This document shows positions 12,627 through 23,307 of a DNA stretch of 64,000 nucleotides, piece after piece. Made by a program: the position numbers and the translations under genes. The stretch covers positions 11,842,001 to 11,906,000 of the forward strand of contig CM114271.1 of assembly GCA_050084515.1 (NCBI GenBank). The letters run 5' to 3'. The notes beneath the pieces are model-generated. The model was not told the origin of the DNA. It searched no databases and saw only the letters and a list, made by a program, of their open reading frames with translations. Source of the DNA: Blasia pusilla (Eukaryota > Marchantiophyta > Marchantiopsida > Blasiales). How positions within the stretch are numbered: position 1 is the stretch's first letter; the number at the start of each line of letters is the position of its first letter.

Positions 12627-13415
12627 CTATTGTATCTACATACAACTATAGTATTATAAGCATTCTACTAGTTCAGGAGTATAACAACTTATTTCAGCTA
12701 GCATCTCCTCTAGTTCATGAATGTAGACCCTAAGCCATTCTGATACAAACTCAATTGCCAAATTATCGAAAAACTTTCTTGCAAACATGAAAATTTTGAT
12801 TCATCCTTGCAAAGAAAACAAGAATCCCAATGTGGAATACCTTTGTTGTATTTGTCTCCTGGTGTGAATGCAATGTTTGTTTAAACCATTGAGGAGCTGT
12901 TGATATCTGGAAATGATAGCAAAGAGTTGTGTTATCAACATATTCTAAAGTTACGCATTGAGCAACGAAATCTATGGTTGATGGAACTTCAATCTAAAAT
13001 TCGGGATGAAGTAGAGGAGCAGAAATATGAGATTATGGCTATGGGAGAAAGCGCGAATTCGCAAGTTTGTCCATTTGTGTGAATGGTCGCGGCTAGATCT
13101 GGCAAGACATGTCATGATAATGCAAAAGAATGTAAGGGAGAAGCTGCACACCAAAGTCGTAACATGGCTTGTCAACCTGCTATGTCTGATTGAGATGTCA
13201 GTTCAGTATTTGGTTCTTTAGCCTCTTCATTGACTGGAACCCCAATATCGACTAAACAAAAAGAAGACAATTCACGAGTGGCACGATTATCTTTGAGACT
13301 ATCTTCTACTGGGAAGGAGGGAGAAGCCCTAGTGAGTAGGGAGACAAAAAAGATCCAAAGTCACTGATCTACTTCGGATGCCAACATTCTTAACAAACAA
13401 GATAAGTCACAATTA
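12627..13415. other. CACTA-1 spacer with a possible captured exon
   Basis: Mostly unremarkable sequence. A plus-strand frame at 12900-13082 encodes a charged helix-like segment (KLRIEQRNLWLMELQSKIR) that looks protein-like but is not assigned to a family. It continues in another frame to about 13220. It could be a gene fragment captured by the transposon or chance. Confidence 0.3.
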
Positions 13416-13472
13416 CCTAAGACTTGACTCTCCAGATCTCTTTGCTCAAGCGGACCTAAGGGAATCTCAATT

Positions 13473-13606
<134 letters not shown>

Positions 13607-13801
13607 CCAAAATTTAACCTCATGTCTAAGGTGAACTAATTCATCTTGCAAACAAGGTTGCCGGTCTTGTTGTTACGCCCATCCACACAAGTAAACAACT
13701 CCTTCACCCTGATCTCTGTGAACTTGTTTTGAAAATTCCCAACATCATTACCTAAGACTTGACTCTCCAGATCTCTTTGCTCAACCGGACCTAAGGGACC
13801 C

Positions 13802-13942
<141 letters not shown>

Positions 13943-14087
13943 TCCAAAATTTAACCTCATGTCTAAGATGAACTAATTCATCTTGCAAACAAGGTTGCCG
14001 GTCTTGTTGTTACGCCCATCCACACAAGTAAACAACTCCTTCACCCTGACCTCTGTGAACTTGTTTCGAAAATTCCCAACATCATTA

Positions 14088-14640
14088 GCTCCTCTCCCCT
14101 CTCCCAAAAAAGGTATAATTGGTCTCCCTCATCTTCTCTCCTCTGAAGTTTTCGCGACCGCGATCTTCTCTTTTTGCTCAAGTACAAAAAGTGCACAATG
14201 GAGGACCAAACTTGCTTTAGCCTAATCTCACCCACACTTACATCACCTAAACGATAACTCTCAAATCTCTGAAACACCTTGAGTTGGTGCACACATGAAA
14301 GCAATGTAATCACACTAAACCCTATCTCAATCCTTTTCCCTTCCGCGCACGAGTCATTTGTCTCTAAGTTTGCACCGAGTTCCTTAGTTCGCGCGCGCCG
14401 CTTTGTTTTCCGGGGTCTAGTATGTACTCTCTCTTCCTTGGTTTCTCCAAGCTTCTCGCCTTCTTAGTTAGGCCCTATTAATTTTTGCTCCGCTTCATAT
14501 TGTCCTCCCATAGTAGGAATAAAATCTATCATCCAAATTTATTTATTTTCAGTTTGTGGTACAAAGTAGTGTGAGTTTATATCTATATTTATATCCAATT
14601 AAAAAGTATGTTAAAATTAATAACAAACTAGAAAAATCCA
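14088..14640. other. CACTA-1 segment of foreign-looking composition
   Basis: This stretch is pyrimidine-rich and contains CG-rich pockets (GCGCGCGCCG near 14391) unlike the rest of the transposon. A 62-aa plus-strand frame at 14279-14467 is not recognised. It may be a captured host promoter or leader fragment. No specific gene can be named. Confidence 0.3.
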
Positions 14641-14914
14641 TTTCATTGAGTCATATTTTTATCTTACATGACTAGAAGTTGAGATATCTTGCTTATATAT
14701 CACTAAAAGATTACTAAGTCATTTCATATATTACTAAGCCATCACTCAGACTTATTGTAGGACTTAGTAATATTCTAATATGACTAATATTTCCTTCTTT
14801 TATGGAAATATATGACTACTATATGACTAGGGGACATTATAGTCATATATTCAAGTCCTGAAGAACCTCAATCATTTTAATTATAGTCATAAAAACCATT
14901 GTTTTCTTCTAGTG
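14640..14914. repeat. CACTA-1 right subterminal repeats and TIR
   Basis: Repeated AGTCATAT, TGACTA and GACTTAGT motifs lead into the terminal TTTTCTTCTAGTG ending at 14914. The next three bases are TCA, matching 135-137 on the other side. Confidence 0.88.
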
Positions 14915-15420
14915 TCACCCTTAGCTATCGATGCACCTGCACCATCTTCATTCGAGATGAATACTGTTGGGGTCTTCCTTTTCTTATTCAACCCTTCATG
15001 AGAAATACATGTGAGTCTTTTGTGTAAGCTTTGAAAAGAAACATGACTAAACCTCACTACTACGTAGTAAACATTTGCATAAGACACTATGGGAAAAATC
15101 TACCCATATACTTACATGTTTCAAGGTGCATATACTTTGAACCCTTATGAATCTTGGTGGGATCGATAATTTGATTCAAGAACACCTGAACATCTCATAT
15201 ATCTTAGACTCCGACACTAGATGAAAAAACCTGATATTGGAAAACTTGCAAGCTTAAACTACTTTATATGTGGCTCTACAACAAAAATACTAAAGATTGG
15301 GAATATCACAACAATCTCCAACCATTTTATGCAAAGACATTCAAGTTTCCCAAGAAAAAATCCTACAAGTTTCTATCTCTAAGTGGTGTGGTGCTCTGTC
15401 ATGTCAATCTGACCTGAATT
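14915..15420 (-). pseudogene. CACTA-2 accessory gene, C-terminal region interrupted by CACTA-1
   Basis: The minus-strand frame around 14930-15000 encodes a basic KKRKTPT segment followed by an acidic, alanine-rich tail. It is placed like the KRR segment of CACTA-1 (about 2200), and CACTA-3 also has a K/R-rich stretch here. CACTA-1 therefore sits in or beside the accessory gene of CACTA-2. The rest of the stretch to 15420 shows no clear coding sequence. Confidence 0.45.
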
Positions 15421-15423
15421 ATT

Positions 15424-15640
15424 TTGAGTGACCATCTTTGCCAAATCAGCCACCAACTTTGCAAGGTCGGTCAAGTGTGTAGTCAAAGTACTCATTTGCT
15501 CTCTCTAATTTTCTTCCACCTTCTCCTCGATCGATGTTCGCATTGCTTGCAACTCTACTGTCCATCGCCTCTCTTGGGACTCCAATGCCCTTTCATAGGT
15601 TACATTAGATTCCACCGCCTGCACAAATTACAGATCAGCA
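15424..15640 (-). pseudogene. CACTA-2 accessory protein, coiled coil
   Basis: The minus strand encodes a heptad-like segment (ERRWTVELQAMRTSIEEK, then LTDLAKLVADLAKMV) interrupted by one TAG near 15504. It is the counterpart of the CACTA-1 coiled coil at 2617-2835 and lies downstream of the Ptta-like domain as in CACTA-1. Confidence 0.5.
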
Positions 15641-16030
15641 GATTACCGCACCTATTTCTCAATTGAGTGATAAGGACATGAACAAACCATAGCATGAAAA
15701 TTTGAACTCAAATAAGCTATAGATTTGTATTTTGTGTACATAATAACATACCTTTGCACCTACGCTTATTTGAGTTCCACTAGCCTCAGGTGTAGGAGCG
15801 TCCAACTCCTTGGAAGTCGTAGATATTATGCCCTCCTATTTGTGTCAGAGATTTAGAACACGAAGGAATGTGTGAAGGCAAAAATAAAGTAGTAATGGCA
15901 TTTGTGTAGCATGTAAATCAAAAAACCTAATATAAAGTGCTAAATTGTTACAAGCAACCAAAAAAACAGCAAGACCTTTAGCATGGTATGCATGTTCTCT
16001 TGAAATCAAAATCAGAAGTCTTGTCTACGG

Positions 16031-16631
16031 TTAGATGGACGAATGAAAAAGGAAACTTACAACCCCACCATAACCATGTGCACTAGAACGACCAAAAGGA
16101 TTGGTCTTCTCCACTTGTTGCTTTGCAGCCCTCATCACCTTGGCTTTTGTTTGAGTTGCATATGACAACCAGTAATCTACCAACCGCTCCCATTGTTGGA
16201 GCTCTTGCTTCGGGATGGCATTCAAATGAATGCAAAATCCCTTTGTTTACCCAATAACTCTTCATTACGTACCTCTCTGTCTTCAACAAGGTTGCAATCT
16301 TCTTCCTCAAGCAATCTGGAGATAACCTTGATGCTCCAACATACTCCCAAGACTCCTTCATCTGGTTTAGGACAGTGGCCATACTGAGAGGGTCTTGTCT
16401 ATCTATATCCACACAAGAGATGTCCAAATATCGCATGGTCCATACCTTCAAGTTTGAGAGCCACGTTTCATAACCATGAGCATTTGTATCAGTCCACCCC
16501 GTCTCCAACAACTCACACTTTGGAAGTAGATTGCGCAAGGTCCTCTCCCTAGTCTCTTTCTGCCATAAGTCTCGCTCAGTGCGACGAGATCCATTTCCTC
16601 GTTTACCTACATGGATCATAGTCAAGATCAA
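16031..16631 (-). CDS. CACTA-2 En/Spm-type accessory protein, Ptta/En/Spm-like domain
   Basis: A 182-aa minus-strand frame (16083-16631) carries RTERDLWQKE, NLLPKCELL, VWTMRYLDIS, RQDPLS and KSYWVNKG, all mirrored in CACTA-1 at 3474-4068. The YW motif (LVDYWLSYATQTKAK) is in the overlapping frame at 16031-16225, which indicates a small indel near 16200. The domain is inferred to bind transposon ends. An exon boundary just upstream, near 16620, looks plausible (minus-strand acceptor region). Confidence 0.6.
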
Positions 16632-16961
16632 GCAAACAAGGGTTCATCAAGAACATCATATTGTAACAATATTCGAATAATCTGTTACTCTTGAAGAAAC
16701 TAGTTTGCAGTGAAGGGCATTACCTTGTTTTGCGTGGTTATCACCTGAAATATGAATGGAATCTGTACCAGGTGGAGTAGTACATGATTCACTCCAACTG
16801 GTTGTAAACTCCATAGATCTCTAAAAAAATAAACAAGAAAGAATTTTAAATACTAACATTTGGAAACTTGTAAATTAGGTCTAATCCAATCAAGGATTTT
16901 GAATTTACTCAACATCAACATATGCAAGGTTTTAAAACAACAAGGAAACCTTTACCTAAAA

Positions 16962-17721
16962 TCAGATAGTACTTACATGATACGGTGGGCATTTAGAGCA
17001 TTTCCACTCAATATATCCATGGGGTGCTTGACTAGTCTCTACTCGATCTTTGTTATGACCAGAATTCTGATATGGCTGTGAGATGCCTTGACTATGATAT
17101 ATGTAGTTTGGAATGAAGTCCCTACTACCTCCTTGCTGGTTCCTCACATTATAACTTTCCGAAGATCCAAATCCAATGTTTCCTCGATCACTTCCATGTA
17201 CATGGCTTTGGAAACCATAAGGATCTGATCCTTTGGGATATCCCGCATACATTTCCAAGCTTGGTTGTGGAAAGTTCCCAAGCATATGAGGTTGAGATCT
17301 TCCCTCCCTTGCCCAATTTGAACTCATGTTATGGGGCAAGCCCATACCATTAAACCCAATCCCATATGGATGGGGAGTTTCTCTTCCTCTCCACCCATCA
17401 TCCCATTCCCTTCTTGAGGAGGTCTCATCATGGGGTGCGTGACCTTCATATCCCGGAGGGGGGAACTGATATACCAAACCAACCATCTGCTTGTGAACGC
17501 CATTGATCCTCATGCCATTTCTCTGAGTTCTCAAAAGAAGCACGTTGCGAACCACTACTCCAAGACGTGTTGCGTGCTTGTGGGGGAAACATGACTGATG
17601 GACTCTCGGACCCTATGGGTGAGGGTCGTCTAGATGTGGAGACGGGTTTGTAAGCTTTACCTCCCACATACATTGGATTTGAAGAATCCAGACCTGATGT
17701 ATGTGGTGCTTTTGGACCCAC
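16962..17721 (-). pseudogene. CACTA-2 accessory protein, G/P/S-rich disordered region, frameshifted
   Basis: Two overlapping frames (17446-17721 and 16962-17555) encode one low-complexity protein rich in G, P, S, N, W, Y and H. The frame switch falls near 17500-17550. The matching CACTA-1 region is 4650-5080. The C-terminal end has a CSKCPP motif. The role is unknown and it is probably a linker of the accessory gene. Confidence 0.4.
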
Positions 17722-17953
17722 TCCAGGTTAATGAACATAATTGGGATATCCACAAATTTAATCAATTAGAATGAAGCAAAAAATACTAGTATATCTGAAA
17801 GTGTCAACCTGATATTTTGAAACTACATGATGTAATTGAAGACAATCTGAGTTCATAGTTTTAAGGTAACAAGGAAATAAGAGCAAGAAAACTTACATTT
17901 CTAGGGTCTACCACCCCGGATCTACCATGAGTTAACCGGAATGAATCTGAACC

Positions 17954-18003
17954 AGGAGCAATTGATCAAGTCCTTCTAGATCAATTGCTCCTAGAAGGAC
18001 TTG
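17954..18003. repeat. Two interleaved perfect inverted repeats
   Basis: AGGAGCAATTGATC (17954-17967) pairs with GATCAATTGCTCCT (17979-17992). CAAGTCCTTCTAG (17967-17979) pairs with CTAGAAGGACTTG (17991-18003). The arms alternate A-B-A'-B', so both hairpins cannot form at once without a pseudoknot. It sits in a non-coding part of CACTA-2. Confidence 0.9.
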
Positions 18004-18079
18004 GTCCAAGGGAAACCTGTATATCCAGCCAACTCATAAAACAATCAAAAATTAATTTGGATTCCACAAAGTAACTTTT

Positions 18080-18439
18080 TCAAGTGAAAATATCAATAAA
18101 TGACAAAATAATACAAATGGAAGGGATAATTACATACTTGCGGGGGAAGATTTGGGCTATCTTCTTCACCTCCACTTGAACACATGGATTCTTCTTCCAT
18201 CTTGTAGTTTGGATCCACGTCCTCATTCTCATGCATTGTAGATCCCTCCTCAATGAAATTCTGTGGTTGTGAGGATGAGGAAATTCTGCACTTCGCCGAG
18301 GAGTTAATGTAGGATCCACCACCACCAAGCTAGGCCTCTTTTTGGAGGACTCTGTTTTATGGCAGAGATCACCGCTACCAACATATGCAACATGTATAGA
18401 CTTTTCAGCACTATGGATAATACACTTGCAAGTCTTCAA
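18080..18439 (-). CDS. Unrecognised 119-aa ORF in CACTA-2
   Basis: A minus-strand frame with a KKRPSLVVVDPTLTPRR segment. No family is recognised. It lies between the G/P/S-rich region and the 18442-18939 frame and may be an exon of the accessory gene. It has no convincing counterpart in CACTA-1. Confidence 0.25.
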   Translation of the reverse strand: MKTCKCIIHSAEKSIHVAYVGSGDLCHKTESSKKRPSLVVVDPTLTPRRSAEFPHPHNHRISLRRDLQCMRMRTWIQTTRWKKNPCVQVEVKKIAQIFPRKYVIIPSICIILSFIDIFT

Positions 18440-18441
18440 CC

Positions 18442-18939
18442 TTACCTAAACCCTAATCTACTTTCAAAATGAAACAGAAAGCCCAATAATAAGCAAACAA
18501 TAACCATAAAGAACACCACAAGAAAAAACACAATATAGGTTGTGTAGAAGCTATACAATTCCTTGAACCCTTGAACAAGGCTTGCCTCAAGCTCCTTCCT
18601 TTGTATGATCTTGTGGGCACGTAATTTTGCGTATGAGTTAGTATCAGAATCATAAGCAGAAACAAGGTCAGAATTTAAGCCTACTCCTTTGTCTGGTCCT
18701 CTATTGGCCATTTGAATTTTTGGTTTTTCAACCAACAAGGTTTTTTCAATGGAGTTAGTCAAGTGTGCAGCGACGTCCAAACGCCCATCTTCACATTGAT
18801 CCTCCCGACTTGATGCTCTCTCTGCACAATATGCAAAAACTAAACGAGCCTTTTCGTCGCCCTCTTCAAATGTTTCTTCAAGATTTACCTTTGTAATTGC
18901 ACCATCCAACATTGCATCATAAGAGTCACTTCGTTCCAT
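18442..18939 (-). CDS. CACTA-2 accessory ORF, 165 aa, unknown
   Basis: An acidic, E/D-rich minus-strand frame starting with an ATG at 18939. The last 30 residues are very hydrophobic (YIVFFLVVFFMVIVCLLLGF). They may simply be intron read-through, because the change of character is abrupt near 18560. Its position matches the 240-aa ORF of CACTA-1 (5720-6442). A further related-looking frame lies at 18998-19297 and also starts MERS. The function is unknown. Confidence 0.35.
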   Translation of the reverse strand: MERSDSYDAMLDGAITKVNLEETFEEGDEKARLVFAYCAERASSREDQCEDGRLDVAAHLTNSIEKTLLVEKPKIQMANRGPDKGVGLNSDLVSAYDSDTNSYAKLRAHKIIQRKELEASLVQGFKELYSFYTTYIVFFLVVFFMVIVCLLLGFLFHFESRLGFR

Positions 18940-19297
18940 CTCCTGAGTGGCATGTTATATTTTACGTGTGTCTTTTGAGAAACATGCAACCTGAATGTCA
19001 TATTTTTTCTCTTCCGCGCTTCCTTCTCAGAAACCAGATTTGTTGTTCTTTTCCATAGGGTAACTCCCCTTGAGCATCACATTTTCCATCACTACGTAAG
19101 ATTGCTTCCAGATCTCTTCTTGTCTCTCCCACTTTTGCAATTCTAGTACCATCACAAGTCCACTCACGGGACTTGTTAGCTGAGTCAATGCCTTTGTCAT
19201 TGTCTTCCTTGAAGGGTTGCCAACATGGGTCACTAACATCATTGTACCTCCCAAAAAAATTCAGTTCTAAAGCACTCATGGTTTTACTCCTTTCCAT

Positions 19298-19905
19298 TCT
19301 AAGAACCCAAATATAATGTTCTGTCCCATCTAGTAACTCGCCTTGAGCATCATAGAATCCCTAGAAGGGCATCCAGATCTACCTTCCCCTAAGTCGTTCG
19401 AACACTACAAGTAGCATCCCAGGTCCATTCAAAGTCCTTGGTACTCACTGCCAATCTATTGTCCCTTCCCATAACATCACATAGGGAATGTTATCAACAA
19501 CTACCATACAACGTACACTAATAAGAAGCATAAATGAATAATAAAATTAGGAACATCCTTCTATGAGAGGAAATTCATTGCAAACACACTACTTACCTCT
19601 ACATGACAGAAATTGACTTCAATTAAATTTATGAGATGAAAAAGTCAACAAAGTGCATTACATCAAGTGATCAAACTACAATAGGTATTATTCAGAATCA
19701 TAGTTTTCAGAATTATGTGAGTCTGAACTCTCATGTCCTAGATTTACAGATGTTAACACTACATCCACAGTACACAAATCCTTCATTGAGATATTAATTT
19801 CAGTATCACTTAACTCTATACTATAAGCTACATAAGGAGATTTTTTAATTGTAGGAAAATTCATAGGAATTTCTTATCCAGAGAAATCCAAATTATTTTC
19901 ATTGG
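19298..19905. other. CACTA-2 spacer
   Basis: About 600 bp with no convincing coding sequence, lying between the accessory frames and the DUF4216 end of the transposase. Confidence 0.5.
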
Positions 19906-20435
19906 ATGCATCTTCGTCTCTCACAAAACATCTACGAGATCGGGCTTCTTTCTTCAATACCACTCTCCATCCACTTCCATCACCAACATCACCATAAAAA
20001 AGGTTCACAATCTTCTGGCTCCACATCTCTCAAATTGGCAAGGAGAAACCCTTCGTTGTCTCGCTTCATAGATGGTCTACGAGATGACCAATCTGCCCTA
20101 GTCCAATAGTCTCTCATAAGAACTACTGGCTCCCAAATAATCTAATAATCAAAAATTAAAATTTCAACCAAAACTCCCACATTAGAATAAGAGCACCTTG
20201 GGCGGGATGGATTGAAATCATCATTGCCCACAAACATGGCTCCAATGCCACTATCATATGTAGAGTAGGGTGTAGTTCCAACATTGTCTATCCTATAATG
20301 ATTACCATAAGCTCTCATGCTTTTGTACAATCGCACTTTGCTCATTGGGGATATAGAGAAGGCAAGAGCCTCTTGGTCAAGAGGTTGTTTTAGTCTATGA
20401 CATATGTGGATGATGGCTGGTCGTACCCAATCCAA
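19906..20435 (-). pseudogene. CACTA-2 transposase, DUF4216 domain, broken
   Basis: The frame 20142-20435 encodes KSMRAYGNHYRI, YSTYDSGIGAMF and YSNVGVLVEILIFDY, then hits a stop. The continuing part in another frame (19906-20109 region, minus strand) resumes with an MKRD...GFLLANL segment. The order and motifs match CACTA-1 at 6825-7521. Confidence 0.75.
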
Positions 20436-20829
20436 AAATGAGATATTTTCTCAGGTGTTGTCTCTCTTCTTTTCCTGTTCGAATAACCTATAAAATATAA
20501 GCCTCTATCAATGTATGTGGATGAGGGTTGGACATGGACATTACAAGTTGGAAATGCAAGAAAGCTAGCCACTATGTGTTGAAGGGTTTGAGGCCTTACT
20601 TGTGCCACTTCACCATACATTCGGTATTATGCAAAATGTATTGATATGCCATGTCGATAGTAGATCGCGAAAGTCAAACTTAGACTCATGCACCCTCTAA
20701 TTATTCCCCCGAAACACCACCTTGCTTACCATCATCCCATACTCGAGTATGAATTGGCTCAAACCTTTTCATATATTCTGTCACAAATCCCATATCTTCA
20801 TCTAAAATGTAGGCCTCGGCCATACATGC

Positions 20830-23307
20830 TTATGGGTGGGCTTTTGACCTCACGTATTTCTTCATAACTCTCATATACCTTTCAAAAGGGTACATCCATC
20901 TACATGCTACTGGCCCACACATGTCTAAGTCCTCCAGTAGATGAATGACCAGATGGGTCATTACATTAGAAAAGGTTGGAGGAAAATGCATCTCAAGCAA
21001 ACACAAGGTGATAGCTAGGTCTTCATGAAGTTGGGGATCATTTGTACGGTCCCAAACTTGTTGTGAAAGATTCCTCATAATGCTACATTATCTTAGAACC
21101 GTGGTCCTCACATCTTTGCTCATGAGACCTCGAAGACAGAAAGGTAGAATTTGTTGGATAAATACATGGTAGTCATGAGACTTCATGTTTCCCAATCTTT
21201 TCTTCACCACAAGTTTTTTCAACTCACCACTATAGCCAGTTGGCACTTTCAAAGATTCAACCCTTCCCAAGAAAATGGACATTTCACCAGCGGTGAGAAC
21301 ATAGTTAGCTACAGGTTTGGCAATACTTCCACTTCTAGAAGGATGAGGTTTAAGCCATAAATGGGATCGAATTTGTCTTTTTTCCATATCTCGCCTGACT
21401 TTCACTGTATCATGTATCTCAAACAACTTTTTCACAATATTTTCAAAAATATTCTTCTCTACATGCATGAAGTCTAAGGTATGTTGAATCAATAAATGCT
21501 ATCGAATTAGATATAGTTAAGCAAAAATCTAGTGTACTTCGATATACCGAAAATAAAGCTTCCTTCTATAATGCAAAAACTTATAATCAAGTAGGATACT
21601 TCCCAATAGGGCAATGAAAATAGGATTCCTCTACGCTTAACTATGGTTTTCTTGTAAGGGTCATCAGGACCGTCTTCTCTACCCCCTCTCTCATGGTATT
21701 TTTGTTTATCCTCTGCCCATTGAATATGCTCCATTGCTGTAATCCTTCTGGGAGGTGGCCTAGACTCTCCTTTCCCATTGAAAAGTGATCCATACTTCCT
21801 TCCTCGCCAATGATGGTTTTGTTTGAGATAACGATGATGACCAAGAAATATTGGTTTGCCACATTCTTGAGAGAAGTCAGAATCTACTTAAGGCCCACAC
21901 ACTATGCACGCTAGCTTTCCACCATGGCTTTGTCCTGAGATCAATCCATATGCACGGTAGTCATTGATGGTCCACAAAATCAAGACTTTGAAGGTGAATT
22001 TCACATGTCCATCCAATTTCCTCACATCATGGAAATCAACAGCTTCCCACAACTTTGCAAACTCCTCTACCAAGGGAGCCAAGAAAGTGTCAATGTTCTC
22101 GCTATTGACACTCTCTTTTCCACGGATGATCAAAGCCAACTAGATACAAAACTTTTTTTTTTGCAGCCAAGGAGGTAAATTGTAATTCACTAATAACACT
22201 GGCCAAGTTGATCATGAACTCGCCTTCTCCGAGAATGGATTCACCCCATCTAATGCTAATTCAAATCTACAATTTCTCTTCTCACTCCTAAAATCAGGAT
22301 ATATATGGTCTACATACCCTAGAGTCTGTTGTATGTCAAACTAAACCATCTCTGATTTGGTTAAGAGGACCCCAACACATCTACTCCGACAAGATGTCGG
22401 ATTTGAACATGCGTCGCAATCTAGGAATGATGGGTAAATGACAAAGAACTTTGCAAGGTACTAATGACTTTCCAACTTGTCTAAATCTTTCTGCATAGCA
22501 CTTTGGACATTGATTAAGAGCATGGTAGTCCCCTCGGAATAATACGCAACCACATGGATAAGCATGGATGGTATCGTAACTCAACCCCAACTTCACCATG
22601 AGTCTCTTAGCTACATGATGACTTTGCGGCACATTGTTTTTGAGTGGCAAGACATGCTTCCTAAGCAACTTCAAAAGTTAATCTATAGCTATGTTGCGTA
22701 AATTATGTGCTCTTGCAATATTAAATAGGTGCATAACAAATGCCAACATTGATACTCTAGCACCAGAATAAAGAGGCTTACATGCATCAGCATATCGTCA
22801 TCTACATTTTTAGGGTCTTCATCCATGTCAACCTGATCATTGTTCCCGTCTATTTCCCCACTATTCGATCTGCCTTCTTCGTCATGAAGATCATCGCATT
22901 GGGAAAAAACTTCATTCAACATTTTGTGCACATCAACTTGGTTATCTACGCCTTCTTGGTTTGCTAGAGGTTGAGATTTGGTGAGATTTGTTGGCCCATC
23001 ATAGGTCTGCATATTCACAGGTTTAGCAAAATTCATGACAATGGCTTCATGTACTATCCTCTCATGCTCATCTTGTTTCAACCACTTATCATCAGATGAG
23101 TCCCATTCTTCTCTACCTTTCCATATCCTACATAGAGAGAAACATTGGTTTTTTTGTAAATATTCCTCCACTTTGGGCAAGGAAATACTTTTTTGTCCTT
23201 TGCATACACTACAAGGACACCTAACTTGCTTTACACCATCCCTTCTAGCACGAGCTTGCTCTCGGCGCCAAAGTTTGAAGTCATGTCATGAAATTCTATC
23301 CGGATGA
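20830..23307 (-). pseudogene. CACTA-2 TNP2-type transposase, broken
   Basis: From high to low coordinates there are four blocks. First is a transposase-associated N-terminus (22689-23307) with a C-x4-C zinc-like pattern and RIWKGREEWDSSDD. Second is Transposase_21 (21507-22674) with YPCGCVLFRG, CPKCYAERFRQ, PIIPRLRRMF, WTINDYRAYG and HGGKLACIVC. Third and fourth are DUF4218 in two pieces: 21088-21492 with MKSHDYHVF, and 20830-21078 with LLEMHFPPTFSNVM, CRWMYPFERYMRVMKKYVR. Every block lies in a separate frame, so several stops and indels have accumulated. It is more decayed than the CACTA-1 copy, which fits CACTA-2 being the older, outer element. Confidence 0.85.

Noticed and set aside
18500-18560. 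A membrane protein in CACTA-2
   Set aside because: The hydrophobic stretch appears abruptly at the end of an acidic frame and is probably intron read in frame.
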